A stretch of 8,284 nt of DNA. Origin: Staphylococcaceae bacterium UBA6286 (GTDB lineage Bacteria > Bacillota > Bacilli > Staphylococcales > Staphylococcaceae). The stretch is taken from positions 8,467-16,750 of the forward strand of contig DJUI01000088.1 of assembly GCA_002438305.1 (NCBI GenBank), read 5' to 3'. How positions within the stretch are numbered: position 1 is the first letter of the stretch; each line of letters starts with the position of its first letter. A program made the position numbers and the translations under genes. The notes under the pieces were generated by a model that worked only from the letters and a program-made list of their open reading frames with translations, had not been told where the DNA came from and did no database searches. Below, one piece after another: positions 1 through 8,284 of this stretch.

Positions 1-2295
1 GGCACGTCCTGCATTTTTCACCGATTTTGCTTTGTAGAACGGTTTATTATTTTTTGAATGACTTCTATTGTTATCTCTACCTTTTCCTCGGCCTTTGCCA
101 CGCGGTTTATGGTTATCATCTTTCGCTGGTTTTTTCTCCGTACGGATGACAGTCCCGCGCGATTTGCGTTCGACTTGTCTTGGCTCCATACCGACGATAC
201 TGAAATCAATCTTGCGCTCATCGACATTAACACTTAAGACTTTGATTTTTACTTTGTCACCAATGCGGAAAACTTTAGCGCTCCGTTCTCCGATCAGTGC
301 CATCTGACGCTCATCGAAGTTATAGTAGTCATCTGTCATATTGGTGTTATGGACCATGCCTTCAATTGTATTGTCAAGCTCTACAAACATACCGAAGTTC
401 GCAACAGATGAGATGATACCTTCGTATTCTTCACCGACATGCTGCAGCATGTATTCCGCTTTTTTCAGGTCATCTGTATCACGTTCTGCATCGACAGCAC
501 GTCGTTCTCGTTTTGATGTATGGTCACTGATTTCAACAAGTGCCTCTGCCCATCTGTCTTTCGCTGCTTCGTCCATGGAACGTTCGATCAAATACTTACG
601 AATCAGTCGATGGACAACCAAGTCAGGGTAACGACGGATAGGTGATGTGAAATGGGTATAATACTGAGCAGACAAACCGAAATGTCCGAGCGACTGTTCA
701 GAATATTTCGCCTGCTGCATGCTGCGGAGCATCAATGTCGAGATGACCATCTCTTCAGGTTTACCTTTAATTTCCTTGGCAATAGTCTGCAGCGTCTTAG
801 GATGAATATTCTCTGTACCACCGCGCACTAAAATGCCGAAGTTTGCAATGAATTCAAAGAAACGCTTAATTTTATCTGCTTTCGGTTCTTCATGGATACG
901 GTAGATGAACGGTACTTTCATCTGATGAAAATGTTCTGCTACCGTCTCATTCGCCGCCAGCATGAACGATTCAATCAGACGCTCACCCTTGCCGCGTTCA
1001 CGAATTGCGACGTCATAAGGCAAGCCGTCTTCATTGACCAGAATTTTTGCTTCCTTGAAATCAAAGTCTACTTCACCGCGGCGTTTACGCATCATCGCTA
1101 GAATGGTATTCAGTTCCTGTGCATCTTCAATCATCGGTACGATATGTGCATATTTATCGCGTAATTCTTTATCACCATCCAGAATCGCATTGACGTCAGT
1201 ATACGTCATTCGTTCGTCGGAATAAATGACACTATCATATATCTCATGACGGACTACTTGACCATTCGGATTAATCTCCATCTCACAGCTTAAGGTCAGA
1301 CGGTCAGCATGCGGATTCAGTGAACAGATACCATTTGACAGACGGTGCGGAATCATCGGAATCACACGGTCCACTAAGTAGACACTTGTACCACGTTCAT
1401 AGGCTTCCTGGTCCAGGGCTGATCCTTCTGTCACATAATGACTGACGTCAGCGATACTGACAGTCAGAATATAATTTTCACCTTTACGTTCGATACTGAT
1501 GGCATCATCGAGGTCTTTTGCATCCGCACCGTCAATCGTAATCGTCAGTTTGTCACGCAGATCACGTCGGCCTTCGATTTCAGACGGACTGATTTCGTCA
1601 GGTACTTGTTCTGCTTCTTTAATGGCATCCGGTGCAAAATCAATATTGATGCCGTGCTGATAAATAATCGATAAAATATCAACACCTGGATCGTTTTTAT
1701 GACCAAGAATCGCTGTGACGTGTCCTTCAGGATTACTTGTCCCGTCCGGATAGGCCGTCAGTTCAACAAGGACTTTATGCCCTTCAACCGCACCGAGATT
1801 CTGATTCTTCGGAATAAAGATATCCTGAGTGATACGCTTGTCGTCCGGCAGCACGAAGCCGAAATGCTTGGCTTCTGTATAAGTGCCCACCACTTGAGTA
1901 ATCGCACGTTCCTTAATTTCCTTGATGACGCCTTCTTCGCGGCCGTCACGCCCTTTAGACACTTTCACGACAACTGTGTCACCATCCATGGCCTGATTGA
2001 TAGCATTCGGTGGAATGAAAATATCCTCAATGCCTTCCATCAGTGGACGTACGAATGCAAATCCTTTTTTATTCTGACTGATAATGCCTTCTACAAGATC
2101 AGAATCATTGAGCATGTAGCGGTCTTCCTTCGTGCGTTTGATTTTTCCCTTTTGTTCTAAATCTACCAGCTCTTTAACAAGCTCTTTAAACTCATCTGCA
2201 GTCGATAAATTGAGCAGCTGTTCGATATCACTGATAGACAGCACCTCTTTTTTTCTCGTCTGAAATAATATTAATAATTCATTGTTTAATGTCAT
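1..2295 (-). CDS. rnr: Ribonuclease R (3'-5' exoribonuclease, RNB family), partial: C-terminus beyond left edge
   Basis: RNase R degrades RNA from the 3' end, including structured RNA, and works with SmpB/tmRNA in ribosome rescue and mRNA decay. The frame is open from ATG at 2295 to the window edge with no stop: 765 codons, against about 790 in the staphylococcal homologue as I remember it, so only a short tail is missing. Domains seen in order: an N-terminal winged-helix region (about 1-65), two cold-shock/OB folds (about 70-215, with GFAFVRP and GFVLPDD motifs each followed by DIFIP), the RNB catalytic domain (about 240-575), an S1 domain (621-701, starting [15 protein letters not shown]) and a Lys/Arg/Gly/Asn-rich tail. 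The magnesium-binding aspartates are D255, D261, D263 and D264 in [10 protein letters not shown]; the TSPIRRYPD motif is at 550-558. The start is supported by AAAGGAG at 2308-2302, six bases upstream. It follows the esterase gene by 15 bases, so co-transcription is likely. Confidence 0.96.
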   Translation of the reverse strand, partial: MTLNNELLILFQTRKKEVLSISDIEQLLNLSTADEFKELVKELVDLEQKGKIKRTKEDRYMLNDSDLVEGIISQNKKGFAFVRPLMEGIEDIFIPPNAINQAMDGDTVVVKVSKGRDGREEGVIKEIKERAITQVVGTYTEAKHFGFVLPDDKRITQDIFIPKNQNLGAVEGHKVLVELTAYPDGTSNPEGHVTAILGHKNDPGVDILSIIYQHGINIDFAPDAIKEAEQVPDEISPSEIEGRRDLRDKLTITIDGADAKDLDDAISIERKGENYILTVSIADVSHYVTEGSALDQEAYERGTSVYLVDRVIPMIPHRLSNGICSLNPHADRLTLSCEMEINPNGQVVRHEIYDSVIYSDERMTYTDVNAILDGDKELRDKYAHIVPMIEDAQELNTILAMMRKRRGEVDFDFKEAKILVNEDGLPYDVAIRERGKGERLIESFMLAANETVAEHFHQMKVPFIYRIHEEPKADKIKRFFEFIANFGILVRGGTENIHPKTLQTIAKEIKGKPEEMVISTLMLRSMQQAKYSEQSLGHFGLSAQYYTHFTSPIRRYPDLVVHRLIRKYLIERSMDEAAKDRWAEALVEISDHTSKRERRAVDAERDTDDLKKAEYMLQHVGEEYEGIISSVANFGMFVELDNTIEGMVHNTNMTDDYYNFDERQMALIGERSAKVFRIGDKVKIKVLSVNVDERKIDFSIVGMEPRQVERKSRGTVIRTEKKPAKDDNHKPRGKGRGKGRDNNRSHSKNNKPFYKAKSVKNAGRA

Positions 2296-2310
2296 AGTCT
2301 TCTCCTTTCG

Positions 2311-3051
2311 TTAGTGAGACCATTCAAGCCCTTCAAGAAATTGATAGTAATCTTCAAAGAGCTGTTCTTTTTCCTTATCTATAGTAATGACGTGGCCGGA
2401 CTGCTCATACCAGTGAATCTCCTTGACGTCGCTTGATACCTCATTGTAAATAATATTAGCTGAATCCGGATTGATCATCGTATCCAGTTTACCCTGTGCA
2501 ACGAAAAGGGGCGCGAATACATTATCTACAGATTCTCTCACTTTAATGATCGTCTGCTGCAGTTCTTCCAGCAGCTCCGTCGGATGAAAGGCACTCATCT
2601 CGCGCTCAATCAGTTCATCATTCTTACCTTCACGCTTCTTAAATTCACGTGCATACTCAAGAACTCCCTCAAACATATTTCCGGTCGTCTTGATATACAT
2701 CGGTGAGCACATTGTCGCCACGCTGTTGACATCACGATTCTGGCTGAGACGAAGCGCAAAATCACCCCCAAGTGATAAGCCTGCCACTGCAATATCATGA
2801 TAGCCTTGTTCTTTAAGAAAATCGTATGCTTCGAGAACCTGTACCCACCAGATATGTGGACTCGACTTCAGGAGTTCTTCAGGTGGTACACCATGCCCTT
2901 CGTAATGCGGTGCATAAGATGTATACCCTTTCTTCTGCAGAAATCGTCCTAATTGTCTGACATCAGAGGAATTGCCGGTGAAGCCATGCAGCAAAAGTAC
3001 TGCACGAGGTCCCTCCTCAAAAAAGAATGGTTCAGGAAATCGAATTTTCAT
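2311..3051 (-). CDS. est: Carboxylesterase, alpha/beta hydrolase of the Est30 type
   Basis: A cytoplasmic alpha/beta-hydrolase of 246 residues, the usual length for Geobacillus Est30-type carboxylesterases, which hydrolyse short-chain esters; the physiological substrate is unknown. The oxyanion-hole motif HGFTG is at 22-26. The nucleophile elbow GLSLGG is at 91-96, giving catalytic Ser93. Asp190 in GKLDTMINP and His220 in [10 protein letters not shown] complete the triad at the spacing expected for the family. There is no signal peptide or membrane segment. The ATG at 3051 has AAGGAG at 3065-3060 with an eight-base spacer. The gene lies between the secG terminator and rnr; the same est-rnr neighbourhood occurs in staphylococci and bacilli, though no functional link is shown. 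The family assignment is firm; the gene symbol is a convention. Confidence 0.93.
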   Translation of the reverse strand: MKIRFPEPFFFEEGPRAVLLLHGFTGNSSDVRQLGRFLQKKGYTSYAPHYEGHGVPPEELLKSSPHIWWVQVLEAYDFLKEQGYHDIAVAGLSLGGDFALRLSQNRDVNSVATMCSPMYIKTTGNMFEGVLEYAREFKKREGKNDELIEREMSAFHPTELLEELQQTIIKVRESVDNVFAPLFVAQGKLDTMINPDSANIIYNEVSSDVKEIHWYEQSGHVITIDKEKEQLFEDYYQFLEGLEWSH

Positions 3052-3081
3052 GATAATAACTCCTTTTCATGTATTACTTCT

Positions 3082-3109
3082 ATTGTATGTGTTTTTAATG
3101 ACTAAGCAA
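3082..3109 (-). promoter_or_regulatory. Possible sigma-A promoter for est-rnr
   Basis: On the minus strand a TACAAT -10 element (3087-3082) follows a weak TTGCTT -35 match (3109-3104) with a 16-base spacer, about 30 bases before the esterase start. A promoter is expected here because a terminator ends the secG transcript just upstream. The -35 overlaps the terminator's T-tract. The -10 is good and the -35 is poor, so this is tentative. Confidence 0.4.
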
Positions 3110-3139
3110 AATAAAAAAGTCCGGTCATGACCGGACTTT
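3108..3139 (-). terminator. Rho-independent terminator after secG
   Basis: Positions 3116-3139 form a perfect 24-base palindrome (two halves of 12, core GTCCGGTCATGACCGGAC). It is followed on the minus strand by six T, one A and four T (3118-3108). It begins three bases after the secG stop codon. On the plus strand the following bases are less T-rich, so minus-direction termination is the better reading. Confidence 0.9.
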
Positions 3140-3142
3140 GTC

Positions 3143-3376
3143 TTATAAATCAAAATAAGTTAATGCCAGCATAATCAAGAAAAATAAAACTGACAACACA
3201 ATTGTCGTACGCAGGAGCACCAGTTCGACACCACGTGTCTTCTGTTTACCGAACAGCGTCTCAGCACCACCGCTGATTGCGCCTGATAAACCATTACTTT
3301 TACCCTCTTGTAATAAAACGACTGTAATCAATCCGATACAAACAATGACCAATAAAATCATTAAGAACGTATGCAT
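3143..3376 (-). CDS. secG: Protein translocase subunit SecG
   Basis: SecG is the small auxiliary subunit of the SecYEG membrane channel and aids SecA-driven protein export. The product has 77 residues, typical for Firmicute SecG. Two hydrophobic membrane segments are visible, about residues 3-22 and 53-75. They are joined by a Gly/Ser-rich loop with the family motif [17 protein letters not shown] (21-37) and a GAETLFGK stretch. The start is ATG at 3376, with GGAGGG at 3388-3383 placed six bases upstream. The gene is flanked by terminators on both sides and so is probably monocistronic. A position just downstream of eno is common in staphylococci. Confidence 0.95.
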   Translation of the reverse strand: MHTFLMILLVIVCIGLITVVLLQEGKSNGLSGAISGGAETLFGKQKTRGVELVLLRTTIVLSVLFFLIMLALTYFDL

Positions 3377-3408
3377 GGTTGGCCCTCCTACTCATAATCA
3401 CTTTGTCA

Positions 3409-3437
3409 ATTTTATCACAAAGCGAAGTAAAAGGGAA
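3409..3437 (-). promoter_or_regulatory. Possible extended -10 promoter for secG
   Basis: On the minus strand TGATAAAAT (3417-3409) gives an extended -10 (TGn plus TAAAAT). A weak TTCCCT -35 match (3437-3432) lies 17 bases upstream. It sits between the eno terminator and the secG ribosome binding site, 33 bases before the secG start codon, where a promoter is needed if the terminator is efficient. No -35 with a strong match is present. Confidence 0.4.
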
Positions 3438-3460
3438 TGTTTATACTTTGATCATTATTC

Positions 3461-3488
3461 AAAAAAGGACACGGCGTCCCGTGTCCTT
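3461..3488 (-). terminator. Rho-independent terminator closing the glycolytic operon after eno
   Basis: A perfect 10-base-pair stem (AAGGACACGG at 3465-3474 with CCGTGTCCTT at 3479-3488) encloses a four-base loop. On the minus strand it runs straight into six T (3466-3461). It starts nine bases after the eno stop codon. This is a strong intrinsic terminator for leftward transcription. Confidence 0.93.
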
Positions 3489-3497
3489 AAAGCATTT

Positions 3498-4832
<1,335 letters not shown>

Positions 4833-4874
4833 TTATATTATTGATGATAGTAGTGAATATAGCAACTATTTAAC

Positions 4875-6409
4875 TTACGATCTTGCGATCAGTGTTTCGC
4901 CTGTCATTTCTTCTGGTTTGTTGACATCCAGCAGGTCAAGCAGCGTTGGTGCAAGATCTGCTAATCTACCGCCGCTTCTCAATGTCACATCCTTATCCGT
5001 TAAAATAACGGGTACTGGATTCGTCGTATGAGCAGTCATCGGCTGATCGTCCATTGTGATTACTTCGTCTGAGTTGCCGTGGTCAGCAGTAATAACAGCA
5101 CGGCCGCCCATTTCTAAAATGCGGTCAACCACTTCTCCAAGACACTCATCCACTGCTTCAATGGCTTTAATTGTCGGTTCTAATTTACCGCTGTGACCCA
5201 CCATATCCGGGTTCGCGAAGTTTAGGAGAATCAGATCAAGATCTCCTTTAGCTAATTCAGCGAGCAAAGCGTCTTTAACTTCATAGGCACTCATCTCAGG
5301 TTTCAAGTCGTAAGTAGCGACTTTCGGAGAGTCGATTAATACCCGACGCTCACCATCAAACTCATTGTTGCGACCGCCGCTCATGAAATAAGTGACATGA
5401 GGGAATTTCTCAGTTTCAGCGATTCGCAGCTGTTTCATTCCTTGATCAGCGACTACTTCTCCGATTGTATTGATTAAATCTTCTTTTTCAAATACTACTT
5501 CCGCTTTCACGTTATCACTATATTTAGTAAATGTAACGAAGTTAATACCTATCAGTCGTTGGTCCATTTCGAAACCGACAAATTCTTCGTTTGTATATAC
5601 TTCTGACAACTGAGCAGCACGGTCAGGTCTGAAATTGAAGAAAATCATAGAATCACCATCATTGACTCCCGTGTTCTCTGAACCTGCCTCATGGTCTTTA
5701 ACGACAAACGGAATAACAAATTCATCCGTTACACCCTCAGCGTAACTAGCTTTTACGCCTTCTGCAGCTGTTTTAAATTCTTTCCCTTTACCATAAGTCA
5801 TCGCTTCATAGGCGAGTTGTTCACGTTCCCATCGTTTATCACGGTCCATCGCATAATAACGTCCGGATATTGAAGCGAACTGACCGACGCCCATGTTTTT
5901 GAACTGCGCTTCTGTTTCCTCAATGAATCCTAGTGCTGTTTCCTGACCAACATCACGACCGTCTAAAAATGCATGGACATAAACTTTTTCGACGCCTTGA
6001 TCTTTAGCGAGTTTAAGCAGTGCAAACAGATGTTTGTAATGACTGTGAACTCCTCCATCAGACAATAATCCCATAAGATGAAGTGCACTGTCATGCTCTT
6101 TGACATGTTTCATCGCATTCAGCAGCACATCGTTTTTAAAGAAATCGCCATCTTCGATAGATTTATTGATCCGCGTCAAACTCTGATAGACGACTCGTCC
6201 TGCACCAATATTCTAATGGCCGACTTCTGAGTTACCCATCTGTCCTTCTGGTAATCCAACATCCAGTCCGCAGGCCATCAGTTGATTGTGAGGGTATTCT
6301 TTATAGTAGCGGTCAAAATTGGGCTTGTTAGCTTGCGCCACGGCATTACCTTTTACTTCATTCCGGCACGCAAAGCCATCAAGAATAATTAAAGCTGTTG
6401 GTTTTTTCA

Positions 6410-6410
<1 letters not shown>
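4875..6410 (-). pseudogene. gpmI: 2,3-bisphosphoglycerate-independent phosphoglycerate mutase, interrupted by in-frame TAG at codon 66
   Basis: The enzyme interconverts 3- and 2-phosphoglycerate using two manganese ions and a phosphoserine intermediate. The frame from ATG at 6410 to TAA at 4877-4875 spans 511 sense-plus-TAG codons, the normal family length. TAG at 6215-6213 cuts it after 65 codons, directly after the [10 protein letters not shown] motif; the next codons read [18 protein letters not shown], the expected continuation, in the same frame. All other active-site residues are present, counting the TAG as 66: Asp11, Ser61, His122, Asp150, Arg152, Arg184, Arg190, Arg261, Arg264, Lys335, Asp402, His406, Asp443, His444, His461. 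The peptide before the stop keeps only Asp11 and Ser61, and restart downstream would lose both, so no active enzyme is expected without read-through. The start overlaps the tpiA stop (TAATG), with GAAGGTG at 6424-6418. A sequencing error is possible. Confidence 0.88.
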
Positions 6411-7173
<763 letters not shown>

Positions 7174-7174
7174 A

Positions 7175-8284
7175 TTATTTGTCTGAGATAGCTTTGATGC
7201 CTGGAAGTTCCTTACCTTCCAGATACTCAAGTGATGCACCGCCGCCAGTTGAGATATGCGTAAATTGATCAGCAAATCCTAACTCCATCGCTGCTGCAGC
7301 TGAGTCACCACCGCCGATAATTGTTGTTGCATCATCTAATGCAGCAATCGCTTCACAGACTCCGATAGTCCCTTTAGCAAAGTTGCTCATTTCAAATACA
7401 CCCATTGGACCATTCCAGACAACTGTTTTAGCACCATCCAGTTCTTGTTTGAACAGTTCAATTGTGTTTGGACCGATATCTAGAGATTCCTGATCAGCTG
7501 GAATGTCATCGATGGATACTTCAGTGATTTCTGCGTCATTTGAGAATTCTTTCGTTACTTTGCCATCAACAGGCAGTACAATTTTATCTGCGCCGCGTTC
7601 AAGTAAATCTTTAGCGAGATCAATCTTATCTTCTTCAAGAAGTGATTTCCCGATTTCTTTACCTTGAGCTTTCAGGAATGTATAGGCCATACCGCCGCCG
7701 ATCAATACTTTATCAGCGACTTTAAGCAAGTTTTCAATGACACCGATTTTATCTGAAACTTTTGCGCCGCCCAAAATTGCTACAAACGGGCGCTCAGGAT
7801 TTTCTACAACGCCGCCGATGAATTTAATTTCTTTTTCCATCAGAAAGCCGGCTGCAGTTTCAAGATGAGACGCAATACCTACATTTGATGCGTGGGCACG
7901 ATGGGCTGTCCCAAATGCATCATTGACGAACACATCACCAAGTGACGCCCAGTACTTGCCAAGTTCTGGATCATTGCCGCTTTCTTTTTTGCCATCTACG
8001 TCTTCAAACCGTGTGTTTTCCACTAAGAACACATCACCAGGTTTTAAGTTGCTTACTGCTGCTTCTAAATTCTCACCGCGAGTTTCAGTTGCAAAGCCGA
8101 CTTCTGTTCCTAATAATTCAGCTAAGCGAACTGCTACAGGTCGTAACGATAAATTCTTTTTATCTTCTTCTGTTTTGACTTTTCCTAAATGAGAGAAGAT
8201 AATCGGAATACCACCTTGTTCCACAATATATTTAATTGTCGGAACAGCTTCAACGATACGATTATCGTTAGTAATTTCTCCATC
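7175..8284 (-). CDS. pgk: Phosphoglycerate kinase, partial: N-terminus beyond right edge
   Basis: Pgk transfers phosphate from 1,3-bisphosphoglycerate to ADP, the first ATP-yielding step of glycolysis. The window shows 369 codons to TAA at 7177-7175. The first visible residues are [20 protein letters not shown], which normally begin near residue 28, so roughly 27 N-terminal residues are missing from a protein of about 396. There is no start codon in the window; GTG at 8224 is an internal Val. Motifs in order: [32 protein letters not shown], the hinge and nucleotide-site sequences [11 protein letters not shown] and [38 protein letters not shown] and the C-terminal [18 protein letters not shown]. 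In relatives the operon begins upstream with the regulator gene gapR/cggR and gapA, which would lie beyond the right edge. tpiA follows after 15 bases. Confidence 0.97.
   Translation of the reverse strand, partial: DGEITNDNRIVEAVPTIKYIVEQGGIPIIFSHLGKVKTEEDKKNLSLRPVAVRLAELLGTEVGFATETRGENLEAAVSNLKPGDVFLVENTRFEDVDGKKESGNDPELGKYWASLGDVFVNDAFGTAHRAHASNVGIASHLETAAGFLMEKEIKFIGGVVENPERPFVAILGGAKVSDKIGVIENLLKVADKVLIGGGMAYTFLKAQGKEIGKSLLEEDKIDLAKDLLERGADKIVLPVDGKVTKEFSNDAEITEVSIDDIPADQESLDIGPNTIELFKQELDGAKTVVWNGPMGVFEMSNFAKGTIGVCEAIAALDDATTIIGGGDSAAAAMELGFADQFTHISTGGGASLEYLEGKELPGIKAISDK

Noticed and set aside
1699..2160. A 153-codon open frame on the plus strand, with several shorter plus-strand frames between 68 and 2160
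   Set aside because: They lie opposite rnr in its mirrored codon phase, where stops are rare because the minus-strand codons they mirror (TTA, CTA, TCA) are uncommon in rnr. The translation resembles no family I know, and rnr is intact through the region.
3404..3409. A perfect TTGACA on the minus strand as a -35 box for secG
   Set aside because: A -10 at 16-18 bases downstream would fall in the ribosome binding site, where no TATAAT-like sequence exists. The extended -10 at 3417-3409 is the better candidate.
4875..6179. A separate 434-residue gene starting at TTG 6179
   Set aside because: It is the downstream part of gpmI in the same frame. The TTG is an internal Leu in SLTRINKS, has no ribosome binding site at a proper distance, and the product would lack the catalytic serine.
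7175..8224. Pgk starting at GTG 8224
   Set aside because: The frame stays open to the right edge and codes for the conserved residues preceding it ([13 protein letters not shown]), so GTG is an internal Val.

Overview
This window reads as core chromosome of a low-to-moderate GC Firmicute, most likely in the Staphylococcaceae (Staphylococcus, Macrococcus or a close relative). The basis is remembered gene order (pgk-tpiA-gpmI-eno, then secG, a carboxylesterase, then rnr) and close likeness of the proteins to staphylococcal sequences. The genus cannot be settled from the window alone. All eight genes lie on the minus strand, so transcription runs from right to left, and no mobile element, CRISPR array, rRNA or tRNA is visible.

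Right part (8284 down to 3498): the lower glycolytic operon. pgk runs off the right edge. Then come tpiA (true start probably TTG at 7159), gpmI and eno. These four enzymes carry 1,3-bisphosphoglycerate to phosphoenolpyruvate and interconvert the triose phosphates. The main anomaly is in gpmI, the cofactor-independent phosphoglycerate mutase. An in-frame TAG at 6215-6213 (codon 66) lies only five codons after the catalytic serine, while the rest of the frame and its active-site residues are intact. As written, the gene is a pseudogene by one nonsense codon. A strong terminator hairpin closes the operon after eno.

Middle (3376-3143): secG, a small Sec translocase subunit, sits between two terminator hairpins and so looks like a transcription unit of its own.

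Left part (3051 down to 1): an Est30-type carboxylesterase gene followed after 15 bases by rnr (RNase R), which runs off the left edge with 765 codons visible. In staphylococci smpB usually follows rnr and would lie outside the window.

There is no gene-free stretch over 300 bases. The longest gaps are 121 bases (eno-secG), 91 bases (secG-est) and 72 bases (gpmI-eno). I see no new biological system here. The items worth a second look are the gpmI nonsense codon, the tpiA start and the terminator/promoter arrangement around secG.
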